Positions 43,091-52,393 of a stretch of DNA of 64,000 bases are shown one piece after another. The notes under the pieces are model-generated. The model was given only the letters and a program-made list of their open reading frames with translations. It ran no database searches and was not told the origin of the DNA. Source of the DNA: UBA4877 sp002399345 (GTDB lineage: Bacteria > Bacillota > Thermoanaerobacteria > Thermoanaerobacterales > UBA4877); contig DAIORT010000001.1 of assembly GCA_036752905.1 (NCBI GenBank), forward strand, positions 124,001 to 188,000. Reading direction: 5' to 3'. A program made the translations under genes and the position numbers. Each line of letters starts with the position of its first letter. Positions within the stretch are counted from its first letter, which is position 1.

Positions 43091-44170
43091 TTAATTATTG
43101 AGGCTATAGATATAAGCTAATATTTCAGCAACCGCTTTATAAAGCTCAGGTGGGATCTCTTCACCAATATCTGTTTTTTCATAAAGCAGATGTGCTAATT
43201 TAACATCTTCCACTACAGGTATATTATTTTCACCGGCAATTTTTTTAATTTTCTGTGCCAGTTTATTCACGCCTTTTCCTATAACAATCGGTGCGTCGTT
43301 TTTTGCATTATCATACATAAGTGCAACCGCTATATGAGTAGGGTTTGTGATGACAACCGCGGCCTTTTTAACATCTTCCATCATCCTCCTTGTTGATATT
43401 TTCCTCTGATTTTCACGGATTCTGGATTTTGTCTGTGGGTTTCCTTCAGTTTCTTTATACTCTTCTTTTACTTCTTCTTTGGACATGCGAATACTCTGTT
43501 CAAAATCCCAGCGTTGATAAACGTAATCTATTGCTCCTATTATCATTAAAACCGTACCGGCTTTCATTCCTATATCAAGCAAAGATTCCCACATGAATTT
43601 CAAAATCTGATCTGTTTCCATATCAAGCACCATACAAATCTTTGTGTAATTCTTTGATAAATATGAATAAATTACATAGCCGACTAAAATTACTTTTAAT
43701 AACGATTTAGCAAGTTCAACCAAAGCTTTTTTAGAAAATATGCGTTTAAATCCCTCTGCTGGATTTATCCTATTGAGATCAAATTTTAAATTATTTGTTG
43801 TAAAAATAAATCCGGATTGAAATATATTTACCATGATGCCGATTACACAAACAATCAATGCAAGCGGCATGGATATGGTGATAATTCTTGATATTACAAT
43901 TTTTAGTACATTAAAAGCACCTGTAGAATTACAATATGGTAGCGGATTAGAGAGCTTGTTGAAAAAAAAATATAATGATTCACTTATATTATTAAAAATA
44001 AATCCGGACATGGCCTTGACTGCCATGACACCTACAAGCAACGTGATTCCCATAGTCAGATCACGGCTATTATATGTCTGTCCCTTTTTTTTAAGATCTT
44101 CACGTTTTTTTGGTGATGCCGGCTCGGTTTTATCCTCATCTGCAAAAAGTTGAAGATTATATTTCATCAC
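43091..44170 (-). CDS. flhB: Flagellar export substrate-specificity switch FlhB
   Basis: Membrane export protein that cuts itself to switch from rod/hook to filament substrates. Four membrane segments lie within residues 40-220; the self-cleavage motif NPTH is at 276-279, in AAVVITNPTHIAVAL. The N-terminus (DKTEPASPKKREDLKKKG) is the standard FlhB opening. At 359 residues it is of normal length. The start overlaps the fliR stop. Confidence 0.96.
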   Translation of the reverse strand: MMKYNLQLFADEDKTEPASPKKREDLKKKGQTYNSRDLTMGITLLVGVMAVKAMSGFIFNNISESLYFFFNKLSNPLPYCNSTGAFNVLKIVISRIITISMPLALIVCVIGIMVNIFQSGFIFTTNNLKFDLNRINPAEGFKRIFSKKALVELAKSLLKVILVGYVIYSYLSKNYTKICMVLDMETDQILKFMWESLLDIGMKAGTVLMIIGAIDYVYQRWDFEQSIRMSKEEVKEEYKETEGNPQTKSRIRENQRKISTRRMMEDVKKAAVVITNPTHIAVALMYDNAKNDAPIVIGKGVNKLAQKIKKIAGENNIPVVEDVKLAHLLYEKTDIGEEIPPELYKAVAEILAYIYSLNN

Positions 44171-44949
44171 TTGATACTTCCCCCGATTATTTTGATAATA
44201 TCATACATACCCTTAAAGCTTTTGTTGAATAAAGAATCAAGTGAAAGTAGGTACATCGGAAGCACAATAATCAAAGTAACAACACCTAATAACACCTTAA
44301 GCGGCATACCAACCATAAATACATTCATTTGAGGCACTGTCCTCGATAATATACCTAATGCAACATCTGTTAACAATAATGCTATTACAATCGGTGCACT
44401 AATTTTAAAACCAATTACAAAGATCTGTGAAAAAGTTTTAATACAAAATTGCAGAAAGTTACCATTTATCTTCAACACACCTACCGGCAAAAACTTATAG
44501 CTATCTACAACAGCTCTTAAAAAATAATAATGGCCGTTGACAGATAGGAAAAGTAATATGCTGAATATATATAAAAAGTTTCCCATAATCGGTACCTGTA
44601 TGTTGTTTTGTATATCAAGCACATTGACTATTCCAAGTCCCATTGCCATATCTATAAACTCACCTGCTATATAAAGCGCATTAAAGAAAAAATAACTTAC
44701 AAAACCAATGATTAAGCCTATAACAAATTCCTTTATCATTATGTACGTTAACGAAGGTATGCTATAATTTTTTATATTTACCGTTACCACATCTGTGATA
44801 AACAAAGCCAAATATAAAGATATGCCGATTTTTACAATATACGGTATTTCCTTTCTACTAAATATAGGATTTAATATAGTAATACCTATAGTCCTAGAAA
44901 ATATTAAAAGAAAGTTAATAAGACCGGATAAAGATAATATATCATTCAA
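44167..44949 (-). CDS. fliR: Flagellar export protein FliR
   Basis: Part of the FliPQR core that forms the export channel. The 260 residues hold about six hydrophobic segments, with RTVPQMNVFMVGMPLK (about 201-216), the most conserved FliR stretch, intact. It lies between fliQ and flhB and overlaps flhB by 4 bp, so this is the fused-order module P-Q-R-FlhB. Confidence 0.94.
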   Translation of the reverse strand: MNDILSLSGLINFLLIFSRTIGITILNPIFSRKEIPYIVKIGISLYLALFITDVVTVNIKNYSIPSLTYIMIKEFVIGLIIGFVSYFFFNALYIAGEFIDMAMGLGIVNVLDIQNNIQVPIMGNFLYIFSILLFLSVNGHYYFLRAVVDSYKFLPVGVLKINGNFLQFCIKTFSQIFVIGFKISAPIVIALLLTDVALGILSRTVPQMNVFMVGMPLKVLLGVVTLIIVLPMYLLSLDSLFNKSFKGMYDIIKIIGGSIK

Positions 44950-44962
44950 TTTAAACTCCTTA

Positions 44963-45232
44963 TCAGCGTATTAATTGTGGAAGGCTACCTAATAATTCAC
45001 TTGTATAACCTGTAATTATATTAATCATCCATGGACCCAATATTATTAAAGTAAATACTACTGCAAGTATCTTCGTAATGAAGGTCATGGTCTGTTCTTG
45101 TATTTGCGTTGTGGCTTGTATTATACTTACTATTAAGCCTACTATCAAAGTGATAATCAATATCGGTGCGCTCATTTTAAGAAAAACACAGAGTGCCTTT
45201 CTTGTTATATCCATTATAAATCCTTGACTCAT
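44963..45232 (-). CDS. fliQ: Flagellar export protein FliQ
   Basis: An 89-residue protein with two membrane hairpins, the standard form. The segment VGLIVSIIQATTQIQEQTMTFITKILAV (about 28-55) is the FliQ hallmark. An internal ATG at codon 7 (MDITRKAL) is an alternative start with a similar family fit. It lies between fliP and fliR with short gaps. Confidence 0.94.
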   Translation of the reverse strand: MSQGFIMDITRKALCVFLKMSAPILIITLIVGLIVSIIQATTQIQEQTMTFITKILAVVFTLIILGPWMINIITGYTSELLGSLPQLIR

Positions 45233-45246
45233 ACATCAACATCTCC

Positions 45247-45930
45247 TTAGTGGAAACCCATGACTAAAGATTTAACAATCAAGTCCCATCCGTCAACTAA
45301 TATAAACAGCAGAATTTTAAACGGTAGAGATATCATTACCGGAGGGAGCATGAACATTCCCATAGACATAAGTGTACTGGATACTACCATGTCGATAATC
45401 AAAAATGGTAAATAAATCAGAAAACCCATTTCAAAGGCAGTCTTTATTTCACTGATAGCAAAAGCTGGTATTACTACCCTCATTGGTAAATTATCTATCC
45501 CCGATTGATATTCCTCTTTTGAAAGTTTTAAAAAAAGATTTAAATCACTGGTCCGGGTCTGCTTTAGCATAAATTTTCGCATTGGGGCCGTTCCTTGTTT
45601 CAAAGCCTGCTCTTCAGTTATTTTACTATTAAGGTACGGTTGAATTGCATATTTATTTATGTCACTCAATGTTGGGTGCATAACAAACAAAGTCAGAAAT
45701 AAAGCCAGACCTATCAGAACCTGATTTGGAGGAACCTGCTGAGTTCCAATAGCACTTCTTGTAAAGGACAGGACAATTATTATCCTGGTAAATGATGTCA
45801 TCATTACAAGAATCGCAGGCGAAAGCACAATCAAAGTTAAAACTAAAATTATATACAGTGATGGCGCTAAACCGGCAGCCGAACCCGGGTTTATATTTAT
45901 ATTTACACTTGGCAGTAAATTGTTTTGCAT
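45247..45930 (-). CDS. fliP: Flagellar export protein FliP
   Basis: Core of the export channel. After an N-terminal stretch come the conserved VMMTSFTRIIIVLSFTRSAIGTQQVPPNQVLIGLALFLT (about 44-82) and the C-terminal MGMFMLPPVMISLPFKILLFILVDGW (about 192-217), the two FliP signatures. The start was set at ATG 45930, 6 bp after AGGTG, giving 227 residues; ATG 45933 and GTG 45939 lie closer to that site. Follows fliO. Confidence 0.95.
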   Translation of the reverse strand: MQNNLLPSVNININPGSAAGLAPSLYIILVLTLIVLSPAILVMMTSFTRIIIVLSFTRSAIGTQQVPPNQVLIGLALFLTLFVMHPTLSDINKYAIQPYLNSKITEEQALKQGTAPMRKFMLKQTRTSDLNLFLKLSKEEYQSGIDNLPMRVVIPAFAISEIKTAFEMGFLIYLPFLIIDMVVSSTLMSMGMFMLPPVMISLPFKILLFILVDGWDLIVKSLVMGFH

Positions 45931-45939
45931 CATAATCAC

Positions 45940-46299
45940 CTATTTATTTCCTTGTTTTCTATGTATATTTTTCATTAAGATTTCTTTAAAGCTTTCCATC
46001 ACCTTAGAAGATTGCGGATCGTCTGTCATATTCTGCGATGTGGAATATTCCTTAAGATCATCAATAACAGAAATCAAATTAATGTTGTTATTAGTTATGC
46101 CAATCAGGTAATACTTTTCATTAATACAAATTAAAATTATATATTTGTCTTTACCAATCATATATTTATCAAGAATTTTAATATATCTTGATTTGTTCAC
46201 AGATAAAGAAAAAGACGCATAATAACGGCTTACATAGTAAGCCAAGATTATTACCAAAATTGAAGCAAAAATAAACCATAATACATATTTTATGCCCAT
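45940..46299 (-). CDS. fliO: Flagellar biosynthesis protein FliO
   Basis: A short (119-residue) protein with one N-terminal membrane segment (about 5-24) and a cytosolic part carrying SRYIKILDKYMIGKDKYIILICINEKYYLIGITNN, the FliO/FliZ core (about 37-72). FliO assists assembly of the FliP ring. It lies between cheY and fliP, its normal place in Firmicutes. Conservation is low, so position carries weight in the call. Confidence 0.85.
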   Translation of the reverse strand: MGIKYVLWFIFASILVIILAYYVSRYYASFSLSVNKSRYIKILDKYMIGKDKYIILICINEKYYLIGITNNNINLISVIDDLKEYSTSQNMTDDPQSSKVMESFKEILMKNIHRKQGNK

Positions 46300-46303
46300 A
46301 TAA

Positions 46304-46666
46304 TCATCCTATAGTTTTTTTTACAGCTTCTATTACTCTTTCAGCTTGAAAGGGTTTAACTATAAAATCCTTAGCACCTGCCTGGATTGCTTCAATTACC
46401 ATGGCTTGCTGGCCCATGGCTGAGCACATAATAATCTTAGCGTTTGGGTCAATCTTCCTAATCTCTTTTACAGCTTGTATGCCGTCAACTTCCGGCATTG
46501 TTATGTCCATAATAACCAAATCCGGGTTAAGTTCTTGAAACTTGTCCAGTGCTACCGCACCATTTTCGGCTTCTCCAACAACTATGTATCCGTTTTTAGT
46601 CAAAATATCTTTAATCATCATTCTCATAAATGCCGCATCATCAACAATCAAGATATTTTTGCCCAT
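46304..46666 (-). CDS. cheY: Chemotaxis response regulator CheY
   Basis: A 120-residue single receiver domain. Acidic pair Asp9/Asp10, phospho-acceptor Asp54 in VIMDITMPE, a serine in MCSAMGQ and a lysine in FIVKPF complete the active site. The ATG at 46666 is 6 bp after GGAGG; the longer frame adds six residues and lies within fliY. CheY-P binds FliM and FliY, whose genes are adjacent, and is turned off by CheC and FliY from the same operon. Confidence 0.96.
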   Translation of the reverse strand: MGKNILIVDDAAFMRMMIKDILTKNGYIVVGEAENGAVALDKFQELNPDLVIMDITMPEVDGIQAVKEIRKIDPNAKIIMCSAMGQQAMVIEAIQAGAKDFIVKPFQAERVIEAVKKTIG

Positions 46667-46667
46667 A

Positions 46668-47801
46668 TTAATCCTCCATATCATTAAATGAATTTTCTGA
46701 TTTGTTCTTATTACTATTAACTATATCTAATACCCTAACACCGAAATTTTCATCTATAACCACTACCTCACCTTTTGCAATAACCTTACCATTTACTAAT
46801 ATATCAACAGGTTCTCCTGCAATTTTGTCCAATTCTACGACTGATCCCGACCCCATTTCTAATATTTCTTTAATCGTCTTCTTGGCTCTACCGAGCTCCA
46901 CAGTCATTTCCAGCGGAACATCCATTATAATATTTATATTTGTATTTGAATCCGCTGGAGTTTCATCTAGATCGCGGAATACAGCCGGCTTTACCTCAAC
47001 CTTATTTTTTGATTCGTCTATTTGAGATTCTACTATCTTGGGCTTTGCCTTTGTAGTCTCCGCTTTTTGGGGTTCGATTGTTTCCTTGGATTTTACTGCC
47101 TCGTCCTTCTTGTTATTTGAATCGCTTGCACTGGCAGTAAGACCGTTTACCAGATCTTTTGCAAATTCAATGGGCATAAGCTGCATAATATTACTGTTTA
47201 TCAGGTCTCCCACAACCATATCAAACGAGATCTGTACTAATTTATCATGAGGAAGCGGGATGTCACCCGGTATATCTGATGGAAAATCGACCATAAAAGC
47301 CTTTGGAGGTGATATATTGATATCTTTTTTCAATATGGTTGCTAATGAAGTTGAAGCAGATCCAATCATTTGATTCATGGCTTCCGAGACTGCACTCAGT
47401 TGCATATCACCAATGGTTCCTTCAACATTAATTCCGTCCCCACCCGTCATTAGATCCGTTATAATCATAACATCTCTAACATTCAGTATCAGCATATTAA
47501 ATCCAGTAATGCCTTTGATATATTCAACAAGTACCCCTACATAGGGCACAGAATAAGTTTGTTTTAATTCATCCCAGGTTACTATCGAGACTTTAGGCGT
47601 TGTTATTGTTATTTTATTCCCAAGCAGGGTATTTAGAGTTGTGGCAGATGTCCCCATACTTATATTGCCAATTTCGCCCAGAACATCAATTTCAACAGGA
47701 GACAGCTTGTTAGGATCAGATTGTTCCGATTCATCATTGTGCTTTGATGAAGCCTTTAAAAGAGCATCTATTTCTTCTTGGGACATTAAACTATCAGACA
47801 T
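46668..47801 (-). CDS. fliY: Flagellar switch protein FliY (CheC-like phosphatase fused to FliN)
   Basis: Switch component that also dephosphorylates CheY-P in Bacillus. The N-terminal peptide with MSQEEIDALL (about 6-15) is a CheY-P-binding motif; the middle (about 35-220) is CheC-like with EIGNISMGTSATTL as one intact active site; a lysine/glutamate-rich linker follows; the last 80 residues are FliN-like (VELGRAKKTIKEILEMGSGSVVELDKIAGEPVDI). The ATG at 47801 lies after GGGGGAG; the longer frame adds six residues. No separate fliN is needed or seen. Confidence 0.94.
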   Translation of the reverse strand: MSDSLMSQEEIDALLKASSKHNDESEQSDPNKLSPVEIDVLGEIGNISMGTSATTLNTLLGNKITITTPKVSIVTWDELKQTYSVPYVGVLVEYIKGITGFNMLILNVRDVMIITDLMTGGDGINVEGTIGDMQLSAVSEAMNQMIGSASTSLATILKKDINISPPKAFMVDFPSDIPGDIPLPHDKLVQISFDMVVGDLINSNIMQLMPIEFAKDLVNGLTASASDSNNKKDEAVKSKETIEPQKAETTKAKPKIVESQIDESKNKVEVKPAVFRDLDETPADSNTNINIIMDVPLEMTVELGRAKKTIKEILEMGSGSVVELDKIAGEPVDILVNGKVIAKGEVVVIDENFGVRVLDIVNSNKNKSENSFNDMED

Positions 47802-48786
47802 TCCGTTCTCCCCCTTCATTTTGACTTAAAATTTTAATAGATATGTTGCCGTGTTTTTTGCCGGGAATGCCTTTAAACATTTCTTTGTCTTCGACATATA
47901 CATCAACACCATCTGAAACATAATTTTTTAATTGTATTACATCACCGGCTGATAATTGTAATACGTCTGATACTTTTAAATTTGCCTTCCCTAATACACC
48001 AGTCAAAGTTACATAAGTGGATTTTATTCTTTTCTCTATGTTCTTCGTATCCTGTATATCTACTTTAGTATTAGGGGTAGAAAACCAATACCTGGTACTT
48101 AATCTTGTAATTATAGGCTCAATTACAATATGCGGGATACAGGCGATCATATAGCCTTCGTTTTTTCCAATTTTAATATTCATCGTAAGTAAAGCAACTG
48201 CTTCATTGGAAGCGGCAATTTGTGCAAACTGCGCATTTGTTTCTATCTTTTTCAGGGTTGGCCGCAAATCAAGAAAATTTAACCATGGTTCCCTAAGATA
48301 ACCCACCATTTGCTTTATAACTTGTTCCATTAAAACCAATTCTATTTCCGTAAAATTCCTGGAATTATATTCGCCCTGTCCGTTCCCACCCAGTATTCTA
48401 TCAATCAGGCTGTAGGCAGTATTACCATAAAAACCTAAAATAATGGAACCATCCAGTGGAGAAAAATCAACAATTCCTAGTATCATTAGATTTTTTATAG
48501 AGTTGTTGAACTCATAATATGTAAGCTGTTCTGAAGAAATAACATCAATTTGTACCATTGTTCTTAGGTAACCTGAAAGGAATGTTGCCACAGAGCGAGA
48601 AAATTCCTCAAATATCATTTGAAGAGTTCTCAAGTGTTCTTTGGAAAATTTATTGGGACGCCTGAAATCGTACGGTTTGATATCAACTTTCTTTTCGTCT
48701 GCCTCTATTTGCCTGGCATCCAGTTCTCCTCGATTAAGTGCGCCCAATAAAGCATCAATCTCTTGCTGACTCATTATTTCAGGCAT
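47794..48786 (-). CDS. fliM: Flagellar motor switch protein FliM
   Basis: C-ring protein that binds CheY-P and reverses rotation. The N-terminal MSQQEIDALLGAL (5-17) is the CheY-P docking peptide; the CheC-like middle (about 40-230) and a FliN-like C-terminal domain (about 245-325, VSDVLQLSAGDVIQL) follow. The 330 residues are normal. It overlaps fliY by 8 bp and follows fliL by 15 bp. Confidence 0.95.
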   Translation of the reverse strand: MPEIMSQQEIDALLGALNRGELDARQIEADEKKVDIKPYDFRRPNKFSKEHLRTLQMIFEEFSRSVATFLSGYLRTMVQIDVISSEQLTYYEFNNSIKNLMILGIVDFSPLDGSIILGFYGNTAYSLIDRILGGNGQGEYNSRNFTEIELVLMEQVIKQMVGYLREPWLNFLDLRPTLKKIETNAQFAQIAASNEAVALLTMNIKIGKNEGYMIACIPHIVIEPIITRLSTRYWFSTPNTKVDIQDTKNIEKRIKSTYVTLTGVLGKANLKVSDVLQLSAGDVIQLKNYVSDGVDVYVEDKEMFKGIPGKKHGNISIKILSQNEGGERNV

Positions 48787-48800
48787 TTATTCATCGCTCC

Positions 48801-49232
48801 CTATTGTATGACAAAATCAGTGAAGTAAATATTTGAAATAACATTGGTTCCCAAAAGCGTATTCAACCTTTTAACAAGCTTTTTCCTCAAATTGTCCTGG
48901 CCTTTGGAACCATCGATTTCTTCTTCTGTCGAATCTCTTAAGGCTGAATATACAACATCTCTTATTTCCGCATTATTTTTGTCCAGTTGTGAGGTGAATG
49001 ATTTGTTATGCAACTCCATTTGTATGTCAACTTTTATGTATCTTCTTCCTCCCTTGAGATTAGTCGTGAATGGGTCTCCTGGGGAATAATATGTTACGTT
49101 TTTTGCATCATCAGCTACCGGCTCAGTAGCTGCAGTAGTATTATTATTTGAAACAAAGAAATATAAATAGGCAGCCATACCCGCTACGGCTATAATCAAT
49201 ATAATGAGAATTATAGTTACAGTATTTTTCAT
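48801..49232 (-). CDS. fliL: Flagellar basal-body protein FliL
   Basis: A 143-residue single-pass membrane protein (segment about 5-27) with an extracytoplasmic domain. The stretch FTTNLKGGRRYIKVDIQMEL (about 55-74) and the final VISNIYFTDFVIQ are the FliL landmarks. It supports stator function around the motor. It lies between motB and fliM, the common clostridial order. Confidence 0.92.
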   Translation of the reverse strand: MKNTVTIILIILIIAVAGMAAYLYFFVSNNNTTAATEPVADDAKNVTYYSPGDPFTTNLKGGRRYIKVDIQMELHNKSFTSQLDKNNAEIRDVVYSALRDSTEEEIDGSKGQDNLRKKLVKRLNTLLGTNVISNIYFTDFVIQ

Positions 49233-49249
49233 TTGTTCACCTTCCGTTA

Positions 49250-49987
49250 CTAATTATTAGATCCATTAATAATAATTATATCTACCCTTCTGTTTTTTGC
49301 CCGACCCTCAGCCGTACTGTTATCTGCCACCGGATGATATTCGCCATAACCGGCTGCAGACACTTTGGACGGGTCAATATCCAATTCTTCAATAAAAAAC
49401 CTTACTACATTAGTTGCCCTGTTTGTAGAAAGCTCCCAGTTAGTAGGATACTTACCATTGCGTATGGGAATATCATCAGTATGCCCTTCAACACGTATCG
49501 GTTTATTTGACTTTTTGATAATTTTTCCGATATTGAGTAAAATCTTCTCGGCCTTTGGTTTTACATCAACCTTTCCAGTATCAAATAATGCGGTGTCAAC
49601 AAACCTTATTAAAATACCTCTTTCATTGATTGTGACTTTTGTATCATCGGTTAAATTATTTTTTTTAACATAATCTTCAACATTTTGGTATACGGTAGCC
49701 ATATCCTTAGGATCATTTTTTGTCGAAGATGTATGTAAGCCCTCATTTTGCTGAACCTCTATCTGCGTATCCAGATCTTGTAGAGTATTCCCGCTGTTTT
49801 CCATGCCAAATGCACCTTGAATCGATTGCATTGCAGTCTGATATTTGCCTGTATCAACAGTTGACAGTGCAAAAACCATAACAAAAAATGTGAGAAGCAG
49901 TGACATTAAGTCTGCATAGGTATTCATCCAACCTGTTGAGTCCTGTGGCTCCTCATCTTGGGTCGATCGTCTATTTCTTCGAGACAT
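49250..49987 (-). CDS. motB: Flagellar stator protein MotB
   Basis: Stator subunit that anchors to peptidoglycan. The single membrane helix (about 23-42) carries the essential proton- or sodium-binding Asp26 in NTYADLMSLLLTFFV. The C-terminal OmpA domain (about 125-240) has RVEGHTDDIPI and ATNVVRFFIEE. The ATG overlaps motA by 17 bp. The coupling ion cannot be assigned from sequence by eye. Confidence 0.95.
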   Translation of the reverse strand: MSRRNRRSTQDEEPQDSTGWMNTYADLMSLLLTFFVMVFALSTVDTGKYQTAMQSIQGAFGMENSGNTLQDLDTQIEVQQNEGLHTSSTKNDPKDMATVYQNVEDYVKKNNLTDDTKVTINERGILIRFVDTALFDTGKVDVKPKAEKILLNIGKIIKKSNKPIRVEGHTDDIPIRNGKYPTNWELSTNRATNVVRFFIEELDIDPSKVSAAGYGEYHPVADNSTAEGRAKNRRVDIIIINGSNN

Positions 49988-50780
49988 TCAAATCACCTTC
50001 ATGGATTTCTTTGTTTCTGCTATCATATATTTCTCTTGTCTTAGGAGAAAGGAATGCTTTTAATTTTTCCTCTATAATTCGAGGGTTTTCACCTGACTGT
50101 ATGGAGAGCACGCCTTCCAATATAAGTTCCTTTTGTAGTATCTCTTCTTTGGTAAGATGAGCTAGCTTACGTGACATAGGCATAAACACGAGGTAGGCTA
50201 AAAGAGCACCATAAAAAGTCGTTATCAATGCGACGGCCATGCCCGGACCTACTTTTGAAGGATCATCAAGCTCCTTGAGCATATTTATAAGTCCTATTAG
50301 TGTGCCTATCATCCCAAAAGCAGGTGCAAAGGTAGAAAAAGAATCAAACACCGCCTGATTTTTCTTATGTCTGGCCTCTAAAAAATCCATCTCTGTTTCC
50401 ATGATGTTTCTTATCAAATCAGGGTCCGTACCATCAACTACAAGTAAAATACCTTTTTTTAAGAATGTGTCTTCCAAACTTCCCGCTATATCTTCCAGGG
50501 CAAGTAGTCCATCCTTACGGGCAGTATTTGCAAGACTTACGATTTGCCCGATCACTTCATTGTTATTAATGGGTTTATTAAAAAATACAAATTTCATAAC
50601 TTTAAAAGAATTTATTACTTCTTTTAATGGATGAGAAATTAGCGTACTTGCAATTGTTCCACCAACAGTAATCATGACAGAGGGCAAGTCGATATATTGT
50701 GACAAAGACCCACTTATTAAGATTGATACTACTATAAAAATTATACCTGATATCATCCCTATAAAAGATGCTATATCCAT
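49971..50780 (-). CDS. motA: Flagellar stator protein MotA
   Basis: Ion-channel subunit of the stator. The 269 residues have four membrane segments (two at the start, two at about 145-200). The cytosolic loop holds the MotA signature (ARKDGLLALEDIA, about 86-98), and GMIGTLIGLINML (about 148-160) with AVALITTFYGALLAYLVFMP (about 173-192) are conserved. The ATG follows GAGGCGAG. It lies between flbD and motB. Confidence 0.95.
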   Translation of the reverse strand: MDIASFIGMISGIIFIVVSILISGSLSQYIDLPSVMITVGGTIASTLISHPLKEVINSFKVMKFVFFNKPINNNEVIGQIVSLANTARKDGLLALEDIAGSLEDTFLKKGILLVVDGTDPDLIRNIMETEMDFLEARHKKNQAVFDSFSTFAPAFGMIGTLIGLINMLKELDDPSKVGPGMAVALITTFYGALLAYLVFMPMSRKLAHLTKEEILQKELILEGVLSIQSGENPRIIEEKLKAFLSPKTREIYDSRNKEIHEGDLNVSKK

Positions 50781-50789
50781 ATTCTCGCC

Positions 50790-50993
50790 TCACCTATCTT
50801 CAAAGTCAGTTCCCATATATATGTGCCTTTTATAATGGACTACTTTATCAATGACTTCATCTAATGTTTCTAAAACTACATATTTATGACCATTTGTCAA
50901 GGTGATCACAGTATCCGGTGTAGACTCCATATATTCAATCATATCCGTGTTAAGTACAAAGTTTTTCCCATTCAGTCTTGTCAAGGATACCAA
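50790..50993 (-). CDS. flbD: FlbD/SwrD family small flagellar protein
   Basis: A 67-residue protein with the family pattern LTRLNGKNFVLNTDMIEYMESTPDTVITLTNGHKYVV almost complete. Starts at TTG, 5-6 bp after AAGGGA. In Bacillus the homologue SwrD raises motor torque by supporting the stator; the adjacent motA-motB fits that role. It is separated from flgE by a 57-bp gap containing a GC-rich hairpin. Confidence 0.9.
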   Translation of the reverse strand: MVSLTRLNGKNFVLNTDMIEYMESTPDTVITLTNGHKYVVLETLDEVIDKVVHYKRHIYMGTDFEDR

Positions 50994-51023
50994 TCTTATC
51001 CCTTCTTTGCTAATTTATATATC

Positions 51024-51043
51024 CCAGGGGAGAGATCCCCCGG
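51024..51043 (-). promoter_or_regulatory. GC-rich hairpin between flgE and flbD
   Basis: In the minus-strand RNA CCGGGGGA pairs with UCCCCUGG (one G-U pair) around a 4-nt loop, 7 bp after the flgE stop. No T-run follows, so it probably does not terminate. It may protect the upstream flgE message or adjust the ratio of hook to stator protein. Confidence 0.5.
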
Positions 51044-51050
51044 AATAATA

Positions 51051-52313
51051 TTATCTCTTTAAATTAACAAGTTCTTGTAACAATTCATCCGAAGCAGTAA
51101 TAACCCTGGAGTTTGCCTGGAAACCTCTCTGTGCTATTATCATGTTTGTGAACTCTTGTGAAAGGTCCACATTGGACATTTCCAATGTTCCGGGGTCGAT
51201 CACTCCAAATCCTTTTTGTCCGGCCTGGCCTATTTCAGGATTGCCGGAATTGTTGGTGTCCTGGAAGAGATTATCTCCTGCCTTTAATAACCCACCTTCA
51301 TTGGCAAAATCCGCAATAGCAAGGACTCCCAATAATTGTCTGCCACCATTGCTATATGTACCAATCAACCTGCCATACTGGTCAATGGAACAATCCTCGA
51401 AGGTTCCCGCAGTACACCCGTCTTTATCTGTCGCCTTGGCCGTCGTGTTCCCTGCATACATTGTGAAGTTTTCCGTAGGTAATGATAATGTAATATTCTG
51501 ATCACTTGAGCCATTATTGTATGTTAAACCGGGAATTGACAAAGTCATCATTTTGTCTGCTGTACCATCTGTATCTATGAGTTTCCCATTGCTGTCAAAT
51601 GTTAAAGTAATCGATGCATCAGTTAAATCACTAGTTATTGAGGAATCATCCGTAGTAATTGTTACTTTCCACGTATTGGGATCATCCATACGTGTAAAGT
51701 TCATTGTTAAAATATGCTCATTTCCTAATGAATCATATATAGATAAGTTATAAGGTATCTCGCCATTAACAGGTGTCCCCGCATCCAAATTACCACCCAT
51801 TATAACATTCGCTGTTGGCTGTGCATCAAGCGTGAGCTTATCATAAATATTCAATGGTGTGGGCTCGGCAGCCGTATCATATTTTCCGTCTATATCGGCA
51901 GTCCAACCGAGTACCAAACGTCCGGATGAATCTGCAAGGCTTCCATCCGGGCCTATTCCAAAATTACCTGCTCTGGTGAAGTATCTGCCGCTATTATCAC
52001 CTACCATAAAAAAACCGTTACCGCTTAAAGAGAGATCAAAAGGACTATCCGTCCTTTGTGGGTTTCCATTTGTAAATATGTTGTCTATAGAAGCCACAGA
52101 GGTCCCCAGACCTATTTGCTGGGGATTTGTACCCCCTCGGCCCTGCTGTGGCCCGGTAGCTCCACGCAGTGTTTGGCTGAATACATCCTTAAAGTTCACC
52201 CTGCTTGTCTTGTAACCGGGCGTGTTTACATTTGCGATATTATTTCCAATTACATTCATCATTTCCTGATGTGCTTTTAAACCTGAAATTGCTGAAAACA
52301 TTGAAGGCATCAT
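51051..52313 (-). CDS. flgE: Flagellar hook protein FlgE
   Basis: Hook subunit, exported through the flagellar type III system. The N-terminus MFSAISGLKAHQEMMNVIGNNIANVNTPGYK carries the rod/hook signature (about 5-35), and the C-terminus ends in the matching coiled region EFTNMIIAQRGFQANSRVITASDELLQELVNL. The 420 residues are typical. The ATG follows AGGGG. It begins after an 80-bp gap downstream of the TIGR02530 gene. Confidence 0.95.
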   Translation of the reverse strand: MMPSMFSAISGLKAHQEMMNVIGNNIANVNTPGYKTSRVNFKDVFSQTLRGATGPQQGRGGTNPQQIGLGTSVASIDNIFTNGNPQRTDSPFDLSLSGNGFFMVGDNSGRYFTRAGNFGIGPDGSLADSSGRLVLGWTADIDGKYDTAAEPTPLNIYDKLTLDAQPTANVIMGGNLDAGTPVNGEIPYNLSIYDSLGNEHILTMNFTRMDDPNTWKVTITTDDSSITSDLTDASITLTFDSNGKLIDTDGTADKMMTLSIPGLTYNNGSSDQNITLSLPTENFTMYAGNTTAKATDKDGCTAGTFEDCSIDQYGRLIGTYSNGGRQLLGVLAIADFANEGGLLKAGDNLFQDTNNSGNPEIGQAGQKGFGVIDPGTLEMSNVDLSQEFTNMIIAQRGFQANSRVITASDELLQELVNLKR

Positions 52314-52393
52314 ATTAATTACCCCTTTTCTTTAAGGCACTGTAAAGGATTCTTCAGTATATCGGAATCCAAACCTCCCATAAAGGGTCCAGT

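Noticed and set aside
52347..52370. TCCGATAT in the gap before flgE, seen as a sigma-D -10, and a GGATTC/GAATCC hairpin
   Set aside because: No TAAA lies 14-16 bp upstream; the nearest is about 26 bp away. The hairpin is short with a 12-nt loop and no T-run.
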